From assembly GCA_002928515.1 (NCBI GenBank), contig PERI01000005.1:62001-126000 (forward strand): a DNA stretch of 64,000 nt, given 5' to 3'. This document shows, piece after piece, positions 1 through 8,503 of the stretch. Source of the DNA: Hyphomicrobium sp. GTDB lineage: Bacteria; Pseudomonadota; Alphaproteobacteria; Rhizobiales; Hyphomicrobiaceae. The stretch's first letter is position 1. Each line of letters begins with the position of its first letter. Under the pieces are notes generated by a model. It saw nothing but the letters and a program-made list of their open reading frames with translations, had not been told where the DNA came from and did no database searches. A program made the translations under genes and the position numbers.

Positions 1-2278
1 ACTGATATGTCGAGATGCCCATCTTCGCCATAACTTTCAACATGGCTTTGCCGATGGCCTTGATATAGCGCTTTTTAACATCTTCCGCCGTCGTACCCTC
101 CGGCAGATCAGGCAGCATCGTGGTAAGAGTTTCAAACGCGAGATACGGATTGATGGCTTCTGCACCATAGCCAGCGAGTGTGCAGAACTGATGCACCTCA
201 TGCGCTTCGCCGGTTTCGACAACCAAACCGACCGACGTACGCAAACCTTGCTTGATCAAATGATGATGCACAGCCGACGTCGCGAGCAGAGATGGAATCG
301 CGATTCTGTCCGGCCCCGCAGCTCGGTCGGACAAAATGATGATATTGAATTCGCCCTCGCGCACATATTCTTCGGCTTCAGCGCACACACAGTCGAGTGC
401 TGGGCCCATGCCCGCTTCGCCCTTTTCGACCGGATAGGAGATGTCGATGGTAATCGACGAGAAGTTGTTATCCTTCACTGCGCCGATGCCGCGAATACGT
501 TCTAAGTCTTCGTTGGCTAAAATCGGCTGATCGACCTCCAGGCGTTTTTCTTTCGACGTGCCTTCCAGATCGAGAATGTTCGGCCGAGGACCGATGAACG
601 ACACGAGGCTCATGACCAATTCTTCGCGGATCGAGTCGATCGGCGGGTTCGTCACTTGAGCAAAATTCTGTTTGAAGTACGTGTGCAGCAGCTTCGATTT
701 GGAGGATAGCGCCGAGATTGGCGTATCCGTGCCCATCGAGCCGATAGCTTCCTGGCCTGTTTCCGCCATCGGCGTCATCAGAAATTTCAGACTTTCCTGC
801 GTATAGCCAAAGCTCTGCTGCAAATCGAGCAGGCTGACATTCGATTTTGCAGGCGTCTTCTTCGCAGGCAAAGGCAACTCTGACACTTTGATCTGTGTCC
901 GCTTCAGCCATGACTCATAAGGATGACTGGCGGCGATCTCCGTCTTCAGTTCCTCGTCAGAAATAATGCGACCTTTTTCCAGATCGATCAGCAACATTTT
1001 GCCAGGCTGCAACCGCCACTTTTTCACAATGTTTTCTTCCGGAACTGGCAGCACGCCAGATTCAGAAGACATGATGACGAGATCGTCTTTGGTTACGAGA
1101 TAGCGCGCTGGACGCAAACCATTGCGGTCGAGCGTCGCACCAATTTGTCGGCCATCGGTGAAGGCCATTGCAGCCGGACCGTCCCACGGCTCCATGAGGC
1201 ACGCGTGATACTCATAAAACGCGCGGCGATGTGCATCCATGGTTGGATTGCCAGCCCACGCTTCCGGGATCAACATCATCGCAGCATGCGCGAGGCTGTA
1301 GCCACCCATGGTTAGGAATTCGAGCGCGTTGTCAAAGCACGCAGTGTCAGACTGACCTTCGTAGGAGATCGGCCACAGTTTCGAAATGTCATCGCCAAAC
1401 AGAGGCGACGACACCGACGCTTGCCGCGCAGCCATCCAGTTGACGTTACCGCGCAGCGTGTTGATTTCGCCGTTATGTGCAACCATCCGGTAGGGATGCG
1501 CCAGTTTCCACGACGGGAACGTGTTCGTCGAAAACCTTTGATGCACGAGTGCGAGGGCAGACGTTAAGCGCGCATCAGAGAGGTCTTTGTAATAGGCTTT
1601 GACCTGAAACGACAGGAACATGCCCTTGTAAACGAGAGTCCGCGTGGACAAGCACACGGTGTAGTGGCCGATGTCACGGCTCTTGTACGCCTCGTGGATA
1701 GCCGCTGACACGACCTTGCGCACGACGAACAGACGACGCTCGAATTCATCCTGGCTGGTCATCGACGCCGGACGCGCAACAAAAACCTGTCGGTGTATCG
1801 GCTCAACGCTGCGCACCATGTCGGAAAGACAAGAGTTATCGACCGGAACGGTACGCCACCCGAGTAAGGGCAAACCTTCCTCTTTGAGGCAGCGCGCCCA
1901 GACACGCTCACAGTGCGCGCGCAAGCGTTCGTCGGCAGGCATAAAGATATGCCCGATCGCATAGTCACCGCGACCCGGCAGTTTGAAGCCAAGACCCTGA
2001 GTTTCCGCAACGAGGAACTCATGAGGGATTTGAATGAGAATTCCAGCCCCGTCGCCAGACAGCGGGTCGGCACCAACGGCACCCCTGTGCTCAAGGTTCT
2101 CCAAAATATTCAGAGCATCTTCAACGATCCGATGCGACTTGCGCCCTTTCAAATCGGCGATGAAGCCTACGCCGCACGCATCGCGTTCTTGCGATGGATC
2201 GAAAAGTCCTTGCGGTGCCGGTCGACCAGACGCATCGACGGCTTCATCTTCGGGGGGCGGCAGGTAGCCTTCACTCAT
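1..2278 (-). CDS. gltB: glutamate synthase large subunit, 5' (N-terminal) part; runs off the left edge of the window
   Basis: Open minus-strand frame from ATG at 2278 (MSEGYLPPPEDEAVDA...) to position 1. Contains DACGVGFIADLKG with the N-terminal nucleophile Cys, HRGAVGADPLSGDGAGIL, HQRFSTNTFPSW and HNGEINTLRGN. Absent from the ORF track because no stop lies in the window. Confidence 0.95.
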   Translation of the reverse strand, partial: MSEGYLPPPEDEAVDASGRPAPQGLFDPSQERDACGVGFIADLKGRKSHRIVEDALNILENLEHRGAVGADPLSGDGAGILIQIPHEFLVAETQGLGFKLPGRGDYAIGHIFMPADERLRAHCERVWARCLKEEGLPLLGWRTVPVDNSCLSDMVRSVEPIHRQVFVARPASMTSQDEFERRLFVVRKVVSAAIHEAYKSRDIGHYTVCLSTRTLVYKGMFLSFQVKAYYKDLSDARLTSALALVHQRFSTNTFPSWKLAHPYRMVAHNGEINTLRGNVNWMAARQASVSSPLFGDDISKLWPISYEGQSDTACFDNALEFLTMGGYSLAHAAMMLIPEAWAGNPTMDAHRRAFYEYHACLMEPWDGPAAMAFTDGRQIGATLDRNGLRPARYLVTKDDLVIMSSESGVLPVPEENIVKKWRLQPGKMLLIDLEKGRIISDEELKTEIAASHPYESWLKRTQIKVSELPLPAKKTPAKSNVSLLDLQQSFGYTQESLKFLMTPMAETGQEAIGSMGTDTPISALSSKSKLLHTYFKQNFAQVTNPPIDSIREELVMSLVSFIGPRPNILDLEGTSKEKRLEVDQPILANEDLERIRGIGAVKDNNFSSITIDISYPVEKGEAGMGPALDCVCAEAEEYVREGEFNIIILSDRAAGPDRIAIPSLLATSAVHHHLIKQGLRTSVGLVVETGEAHEVHQFCTLAGYGAEAINPYLAFETLTTMLPDLPEGTTAEDVKKRYIKAIGKAMLKVMAKMGISTYQ

Positions 2279-2630
2279 ATCTGTCCTCAGATGCCCAAGT
2301 GGGCGCAACGTTATTCAAGACGTACGCTCAAAAACTAAAATCGGCCCAGCCAAGGGGCAATACGATTGTTATGTCGATGTGCGTCCCGCCAATATTTTCC
2401 AGCTTCCCCTGGTTTCACATAGCCTTCAAGGAAAGCTAAATTGGCACCATTGCTGAGGCTGACCAAGCGGACGCCATAAAGGACAGCAATGTTGACCTAT
2501 ATTTAAATTCTACAGATTTCAAGGTGGGGCACAAGCGGTATGTCCAACACGAGAGGAGTGATGCAAAATAACAATATATGAGTAAATTATGTAATTATAT
2601 TGCGCATTGTGTGTAAAGCAGAAATGAAAA

Positions 2631-2656
2631 AGCGGGCCCCTAGGAGGACCCGCTTC
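2631..2656 (-). terminator. Rho-independent terminator downstream of hsp20
   Basis: GCGGG...CCCGC stem; on the minus strand it is followed by TTTTTCATTTC. Confidence 0.55.
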
Positions 2657-2701
2657 TTGATGATGCCAGCGCATAAACGAACGGCATGTCGACAGCGCAC
2701 G

Positions 2702-3157
2702 TTATGCAGCGTTAGCCTCAAGCTGCTTCACATCAGAATTTGAAGCAATCGCAATGGCGCGCGGTTTCATCCGCTCCGGTACGTTGCGCACCAGATCGAC
2801 GTGCAGCAAGCCGTTCTCGAAATTGGCTCCGGTCACGTCAACATGATCCGCGAGCTGATAACGACGCTCAAATGCACGTGCCGCGATCCCGCGATGCAGA
2901 TATTTTTTATCGCTAGTTTCGGCAGCTTTTTCGCCCGTCACCGTCAAGGTCTGTTCTTTGACCTCAATTTTCAGCTCAGCCGGCGTGAAGCCTGCCACTG
3001 CAAGTGAGATGCGGTAAGCATTCTCGCCAGTGCGCTCGATGTTGTAGGGCGGGTAGGTATTTTCGCTATCGTAACCCGATGCCTGATCCAACATTTGGAT
3101 CAAACGATCAAAGCCGATGGCCGAACGGTAGAAGGGTGTAAAGTCTGTGTGTCGCAT
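2702..3157 (-). CDS. small heat shock protein, Hsp20/IbpA family
   Basis: MRHTDFTPFYRSAIGFDRLIQMLDQ...YPPYNIERTGENAYRISLAVAGF...LTVTGEK...HRGIAARAFERRYQLADHV. Start at 3157 preferred over the track start at 3202 because GGAGGA sits 6 nt upstream. Confidence 0.93.
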   Translation of the reverse strand: MRHTDFTPFYRSAIGFDRLIQMLDQASGYDSENTYPPYNIERTGENAYRISLAVAGFTPAELKIEVKEQTLTVTGEKAAETSDKKYLHRGIAARAFERRYQLADHVDVTGANFENGLLHVDLVRNVPERMKPRAIAIASNSDVKQLEANAA

Positions 3158-3250
3158 GACATATCCTCCATAAGAAGCGACATGTGAAGCCAGCACTTTC
3201 AAAGTCCTGGCTTTCGTTAGTACGCCCCCGCTTAGCGGCAGACGTACCCA
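3158..3250 (-). promoter_or_regulatory. candidate ROSE-type RNA thermometer in the hsp20 5' UTR
   Basis: Three successive hairpins: 3220-3247 GTACG/CGTAC with CCGC/GCGG, 3188-3212 AGCCAG/CTGGCT, and 3160-3184 CATGTCGCTTCTTATGGAGGATATG. The last sequesters the Shine-Dalgarno and carries the U(U/C)GCU motif with a G-G opposition. Confidence 0.75.
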
Positions 3251-3375
3251 GGAAATAGGTTGGTCAAAAACACTTTCAAGAGGGGTGCCAGGCGATAATT
3301 TTTGCCTGTATGAGTGTCTGAACTTGTTGGCAAATGGCCCCGCAAATAGGCGTGAATACCAACCGGAGAAGACGC

Positions 3376-4344
3376 ATGAATTTGATTTCGCTTGCGATCA
3401 ATCCGGCCCCCAATGGTGCCGCCATCGCATCGTTCGATGGCTACGATGGGACAAAGCTCAGGACCGCGCTCTGGCAGCCGACCCGAGGTCCTGCCCGCGG
3501 AACGATGTGCATTTTCCCTGGGCGCGGCGAATATATTGAAAAATATTTCGAGGTTATCGCCGATCTTCGACGCCGCGGCTTTGGTGTCGCGATTATGGAT
3601 TGGCGCGGGCAGGGCGGTTCGGAACGGCGCCTATCGGACCCTCGGAAAGGCCACGTGATTGCCTTTACGGAATATGATCGCGATCTCGCGATCTTCATGA
3701 CCACTGTCGTGCAGCCCAATCTGCCGCCGCCATATATCGCGCTGGGCTGTTCGTTGGGGGGCAACATTTTACTGCGCAACGCCCAAGACGAAGACAGCCC
3801 TTTTGCCCGCATGATCTTGGTTTCACCCATGATCAAAATCCACGACGACATGCTGGGAACACGGACATCGCTGGCGCGCGCCTATGCCGAAACCGCTTGC
3901 CTCGCAGGCCTCGCAACCGCTTATGTAAAAGGCGGAGACGACGTGCCTGAAGAGTTTCTCGATTTCGAGACCAACGATTTGACGTCCGATCCCATTCGCT
4001 TTGCCCGCAATAAAGCAGTGCTAGAGCAATCTCCGAATTTAGCGCTGGGTTCGCCAACCAACGGTTGGCTGCGTTCGGCATTGAGAAGTTGTGCCCTGCT
4101 TCAGCGTGCCGATTATCCAAAATACGTGGCTGTGCCGATGCTCATGTTTGCAGCCGGAGCCGATCACGTTGTGTCCGCGCGTGCCATCGAAGACTTCGCG
4201 GTCGATCTTAAGATTGGCGGGCACATTTTGATGCCGGGATCGCGCCATGAAATTTTGCAGGAAAACGATGAGACGCGCCAACGTTTTTGGGCAGCCTTCG
4301 ATGCCTATATGGGCGTCGATATTCCAACTGAACTTTCGGCCTAA
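3376..4344 (+). CDS. alpha/beta hydrolase, PldB/lysophospholipase-like
   Basis: IFPGRGEYIEKYFEVIADLRRRGFGVAIMDWRGQGGSER and nucleophile-elbow-like LGCSLGGNI; start at internal ATG 3376. Confidence 0.85.
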   Translation: MNLISLAINPAPNGAAIASFDGYDGTKLRTALWQPTRGPARGTMCIFPGRGEYIEKYFEVIADLRRRGFGVAIMDWRGQGGSERRLSDPRKGHVIAFTEYDRDLAIFMTTVVQPNLPPPYIALGCSLGGNILLRNAQDEDSPFARMILVSPMIKIHDDMLGTRTSLARAYAETACLAGLATAYVKGGDDVPEEFLDFETNDLTSDPIRFARNKAVLEQSPNLALGSPTNGWLRSALRSCALLQRADYPKYVAVPMLMFAAGADHVVSARAIEDFAVDLKIGGHILMPGSRHEILQENDETRQRFWAAFDAYMGVDIPTELSA

Positions 4345-4375
4345 TGTGTTCGACGATAAAGGAGCCAGCAGCAAC

Positions 4376-5188
4376 CTAACGCTTTGCGATCAGCTCTAAA
4401 GCTGCGTCATGCAAACGCGGATCGCCGCTAGCAACGATGTTGCCGCCATCTATAGCGGGTTTGCCATCCCATGTTGTGATCCGACCGCCTGCGCGTTCAA
4501 TGATCGGGATCAGCGCCACGATATCGTAAGGCTTGAGACCACTCTCGACGATGAGATCGACATAGCCAGCCGCCAACAGACAATATCCATAACAGTCGCC
4601 CCCGTAGCGCGTCATGCGCACAGCACTCTTGAGTTTTGCCAGGGTCTTCTGCTTCGCGGGACCTTCAAACAAATCGGGATGCGTTGAAGTCAGAATGGCC
4701 TGATCCAAGGCCGAACAGGCGCGCGTTTTGATCCGCCGAGCTGGACCATCCGCCATGCGAATGAAGCTTGATGTTTCATCAGACCAGAATCGTTCGCGCG
4801 TGAATGGTTGGTTCATGACGCCCAGGTACGGCGCACCATATTCGCGCACGCCGATCAGTGTGCCCCATAGAGGGCTTCCCATAATGAAGGCGCGTGTCCC
4901 GTCGATCGGGTCGATCACCCATTCAAAACGCCCATCACCTGGGTGCTGACCCAATTCTTCACCGACAATACCATGACTAGGATAGGCAGCGCGCAACGCA
5001 CGAGTCATCACACGCTCGGCACCTCGGTCTGCTTCCGTCACGGGATCGAAAGACAGGCCGCTCGCCTTGTTTTCCACAGTTGGTTGACGGCGAAAGCTCC
5101 GCAATATGACTGACGCTGACCGATCAGCCAGGTCATGCGCAACAGACAACACGCTTTTAAATTCAGACCCTCGGCTCGCCTTAGCCAC
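4376..5188 (-). CDS. hisN: inositol monophosphatase-family histidinol-phosphatase
   Basis: DPVTEADRGAE, GIVGEELG, WVIDPIDGTRAFI, YDIVALIPIIERAGG motifs of the IMPase family. Confidence 0.85.
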   Translation of the reverse strand: MAKASRGSEFKSVLSVAHDLADRSASVILRSFRRQPTVENKASGLSFDPVTEADRGAERVMTRALRAAYPSHGIVGEELGQHPGDGRFEWVIDPIDGTRAFIMGSPLWGTLIGVREYGAPYLGVMNQPFTRERFWSDETSSFIRMADGPARRIKTRACSALDQAILTSTHPDLFEGPAKQKTLAKLKSAVRMTRYGGDCYGYCLLAAGYVDLIVESGLKPYDIVALIPIIERAGGRITTWDGKPAIDGGNIVASGDPRLHDAALELIAKR

Positions 5189-5410
5189 CCGTATGCCCCG
5201 TCATTTCAAATGGTTGCTTTGGTCTTGAGCGCTACTTGCTCAATACTGATGAGATATAGATTTTGCCTTATTGTAAAAGTGTAACGCCGTTTGTTGCGCC
5301 TGCGTTACAGGCATTTATTAATGCGTGTGGGCTACACTGCTGTCGATTGCGGGGTCAGCCGAAGCAGCGCACTCTACCGTTGAGATTGTGCTGATACGCT
5401 TCATCGCAAT

Positions 5411-5475
5411 CGAGCCCGATTTGGGCGTTTCCTCCCTAGACTTGGGCCGTTCGCCAGCCGAACGGCCTTTCTTTA
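5411..5475 (+). ncRNA. mmgR/suhB-type (alpha-r8-like) sRNA, copy 1
   Basis: GCCC-GATTT-GGGC hairpin, then GTTTCCTCCCTAGACTT, then terminator GGCCGTTCG-ccag-CCGAACGGCC-TTTCTTT. Confidence 0.8.
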
Positions 5476-5630
5476 TGAACCCCCCGGATCATCTCAAAAA
5501 CTGTCACACAAGCTTCTTGCATGCTGAGCCACGCGTTTTTAACGCGACAGCTCTGCATTAAATGCAGTTGCCGTTGGTGCGCTGCATGATAATTTTTGCA
5601 GTGCGGCATGCGTGAGCCTCGCTTGCGCGC

Positions 5631-5697
5631 CGCAGCCCTCCTTGGGCGTTTCCTCCCTAGACTTGGGCCGTTCGCTTGTCGGACGGCCCTTTTTTTA
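5631..5697 (+). ncRNA. mmgR/suhB-type (alpha-r8-like) sRNA, copy 2
   Basis: Same architecture as copy 1: GCCC-TCCTT-GGGC, identical TTGGGCGTTTCCTCCCTAGACTTGGGCCGTTCGC core, hairpin ending GGACGGCCC-TTTTTTT. Confidence 0.85.
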
Positions 5698-5743
5698 TCT
5701 ACTCAATTGCAACCGATGCGCGCGCCTAAGATTGAGTGCCTTG

Positions 5744-6643
5744 TTATTCCGCCGCTGCGCGTTGCTCAAATAATCCTGGCACCGATTGGAAAAGCTCCGA
5801 CGCAATGTCGTGCAGGGTTTGACACAACGGACCAAAGCGCTCGCTCTCTTCCAATTTCATTTCATTGAGATAAAGACCGCGATTGATCTCAAGCTGAAGC
5901 GCGTGTGTGTGCCTTGGCGGGCGACCGTAGTGCTCAGTGATATAGCCACCGGCATAGGGACGGTTCATCTGGACCCGAAACCCACGCTTCTGGAATTCAT
6001 CGCGCACCAGATAAGACAGTCTTGGATCAGCCGCCGCGCCAAACCGATCGCCGATCACAATGTCAGGTCTCAGAGCCCCGCCTGGTGTCATGGCCGATGA
6101 AGGCATCGAATGGCAGTCGACCAAAATCGCATACCCAAACGATTGCTTCGTCTCTTCCAATAACCGTCCCAGCTCACGGTGAAACGGAAAATACAGTTGA
6201 TCAATGCGCGCTAAGACATGCGCCAGCGGCAGGCGCCCGCGATAGATATTCTCTCCATCCGCCACAACACGGGCGACCGTTCCCAATCCACCAGCGACCC
6301 GAATGGATAGAGAATTGGCATGCGAGGGTAATTCTTCACTGATCAGTTCAGGATCAAGCTCGTATGGTTCGCGGTTGAGGTCGAGATAGGCGCGTGGAAA
6401 TCGCGCACAAATGAGTGGTGCACCCAATTGCGCGACCGATTGGAACAGCCGATCAACGAAACAGTCCTCCGATCGCCGCAACGTCAACGGGTCCAGTCGC
6501 GACATCTTGAGAAAATCAGCAGGATAGGTTCGCCCCGAATGCGGCGATGAAAAAACGAACGGCGCCGATTGCACGCGCGGATTTAACACGTCGAACGATG
6601 GAAAAAATTGCGCGGGTAGCACTTGGGCAGGGTTCAAGGGCAT
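5744..6643 (-). CDS. N-formylglutamate amidohydrolase family protein
   Basis: FVFSSPHSGRTYP, LDLNREPYELD, ILVDCHSMPS, LQLEINRGLYL; adjacent to cpdR as is usual in Rhizobiales. Confidence 0.88.
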   Translation of the reverse strand: MPLNPAQVLPAQFFPSFDVLNPRVQSAPFVFSSPHSGRTYPADFLKMSRLDPLTLRRSEDCFVDRLFQSVAQLGAPLICARFPRAYLDLNREPYELDPELISEELPSHANSLSIRVAGGLGTVARVVADGENIYRGRLPLAHVLARIDQLYFPFHRELGRLLEETKQSFGYAILVDCHSMPSSAMTPGGALRPDIVIGDRFGAAADPRLSYLVRDEFQKRGFRVQMNRPYAGGYITEHYGRPPRHTHALQLEINRGLYLNEMKLEESERFGPLCQTLHDIASELFQSVPGLFEQRAAAE

Positions 6644-6939
6644 TGCAGTTTTACAGTCTCCAACGGCATCCGCGTGAAAACAGTCTGCGGGCAAACGGCG
6701 TGCGCGTGTATGTCTCGTTAACAGACAGTATGACAATGCCAATCGCGCGTCATGATGTCCAAGACGGTATATGATAAAACAACGTCTTTTGTGCAGTTAA
6801 TCGTTAGCTCATCGCGGCTATCAGTACTTTTCTCGATCTGTCCACAACTTCATCGCCTGTTTACCAAAGTCACGTCAACTTTGCTTGCGATCCAAATTCG
6901 GATATCAATAGCGGCCTACCTCTTCTTAAGCGAGCTACC

Positions 6940-7326
6940 ATGACTGCTAAGCCATCAAGTCTTCCCCTGCGTCGCATCCTGCTCGCCGAAGACGACGACT
7001 CCATGCGCGGGTTTCTGGTCAAAGCCTTGGAGAAAGCCAACTACGACGTCGTGGCCTTCGAGAACGGCGAGGATGCTTACGAGCGTATGAAGCACGAGCC
7101 GTTCTCGCTGCTCTTGACCGATATCGTCATGCCGAAAATGGACGGCATCGAGTTAGCCCGCCGCGCCAGTGAAATCGATCCCGACCTCAAAATCATGTTT
7201 ATTACTGGCTTTGCAGCCGTCGTTCTAAACAGCGACAATGCCCCTCCCAAAGACGCCCGTGTGCTCTCCAAACCTTTCCATTTGAAGGATTTGGTCCGCG
7301 AAGTGGATCGCCTGCTCTCTGAATGA
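6940..7326 (+). CDS. cpdR: single-domain response regulator CpdR
   Basis: ILLAEDDDSMRGFLVKALEKANYDVVAFENG...LLLTDIVMPKMDGIELARRASEIDPDLKIMFITGFAAV...VLSKPFHLKDLV. Confidence 0.93.
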   Translation: MTAKPSSLPLRRILLAEDDDSMRGFLVKALEKANYDVVAFENGEDAYERMKHEPFSLLLTDIVMPKMDGIELARRASEIDPDLKIMFITGFAAVVLNSDNAPPKDARVLSKPFHLKDLVREVDRLLSE

Positions 7327-7412
7327 CGGCAAACAAGCCAAAAAGCCTCGGGTGCGGCCCTATCGAGGGCTTGACCCGACGCCCCATCTCCCTCTAGAAG
7401 CGCTCTTCCTTC

Positions 7413-7487
7413 GGGCACTTAGCTCAGCGGTAGAGCACTACCTTGACATGGTAGGGGTCACAGGTTCGATCCCTGTAGTGCCCACCA
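7413..7487 (+). tRNA. tRNA-Val (GAC)
   Basis: GGGCACTTAGCTCAGCGGTAGAGCACTACCTTGACATGGTAGGGGTCACAGGTTCGATCCCTGTAGTGCCCACCA; anticodon loop TTGACAT; encoded CCA. Confidence 0.97.
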
Positions 7488-7512
7488 TTATTGTTTTTGA
7501 ATCGGTGTCGAT

Positions 7513-7638
7513 ATGAAAGTTAGAAACTCACTGAAATCCTTGCGCTCGCGGCACCGCGACAATCGCGTCGTGCGCCGCAAGGGCCGTGTATATGTGATCA
7601 ACAAGACGCAGCGCCGCTTCAAAGCCCGTCAGGGTTAA
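7513..7638 (+). CDS. rpmJ: 50S ribosomal protein bL36, 41 aa (missing from ORF track)
   Basis: [41 protein letters not shown]. Confidence 0.96.
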   Translation: MKVRNSLKSLRSRHRDNRVVRRKGRVYVINKTQRRFKARQG

Positions 7639-7751
7639 GGCGATAGCCGGCATGGCTCGATCCGTGCCGACCTGCTGATCTATGATTTTCATTACCGCGA
7701 TTTCACGACTTTGATTTTGACGACGGGCTTGCCCTGACATAGCGTCGGGCT

Positions 7752-8474
7752 ATGAAAACCTATGTCCATATTTCCATCGCAGCAGCCTCATTGATCTTCC
7801 TCGGTCAGTCTCTGGCACACGCGCAATCACCCTCTGCCCCTGATGAGGAACCCCTGGTCCAACAGCCGCCTGCTGCTGCCGCACCAAAAGCTCCCGTACC
7901 GCATGATCGTGCGCCTATGCTTGGCCAGCGCGGCAAGACCAAGGGCGATCCAGGCATGCTTGGCAATCCGTGGCCAAAAACACCTGAAGAAGCAGATAAG
8001 ACAATTGCCAATTTGCTGGCGCATCTGGCCACCAGCGACGATGCTTTGACCGCTGGTTCAATCGCAGCGTCCATCGAAAAGCTCTGGCGCTTGCCAGGCG
8101 GCGATACCGTCAACCTGCTGATGGACCGCGCAGAGAACGAAACTTCAAAAATGAATACGGAACTCGGGTTGAAGTTGCTCGATGCCGCAGTCGAATTGGC
8201 ACCTGACTACGCGGAAGTCTGGAACCGCCGCGCGTATGTTTTTTATCGCATGGGCAACATGCAGGCAGCTCTTGGAGATTTGCGTCGTGCGCTGGCACTC
8301 GAACCCAACCACTTCCGCGCGCTCGACGGTATGGCAAAAATTCTCGACAACCTCGGCGAAAAGAAAGCCGCCCTCAAAGCCTATGACCAGTTGCTAGCCA
8401 TTCATCCGCAAATCGAAGGCGCGCAAGAAGCTGCGGATGAATTGCGCAAAAGTGTTGACGGCCAAGGAATATGA
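7752..8474 (+). CDS. secreted tetratricopeptide-repeat protein
   Basis: N-terminal signal peptide (ISIAAASLIFLGQSLAHAQ) and TPR helices AEVWNRRAYVFYRMGNMQAALGDLRRALALEPNHFRALDGMAKILDNLGEKKAALKAYDQLLAIHP. Confidence 0.85.
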   Translation: MKTYVHISIAAASLIFLGQSLAHAQSPSAPDEEPLVQQPPAAAAPKAPVPHDRAPMLGQRGKTKGDPGMLGNPWPKTPEEADKTIANLLAHLATSDDALTAGSIAASIEKLWRLPGGDTVNLLMDRAENETSKMNTELGLKLLDAAVELAPDYAEVWNRRAYVFYRMGNMQAALGDLRRALALEPNHFRALDGMAKILDNLGEKKAALKAYDQLLAIHPQIEGAQEAADELRKSVDGQGI

Positions 8475-8503
8475 GTTGCCGACGATAAGGCTACGCGTGT
8501 GGA

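Noticed and set aside
468-2094. Several ORFs of 60-150 aa on both strands (e.g. 468..911, 1759..2094, 1913..2338)
   Set aside because: They are out-of-frame or antisense readings across gltB, which is open in one frame over the whole interval.
3158-3202. N-terminal extension MKVLASHVASYGGYV of the hsp20 track ORF
   Set aside because: It overlaps the Shine-Dalgarno and the ROSE-like hairpin; ATG at 3157 has ideal spacing.
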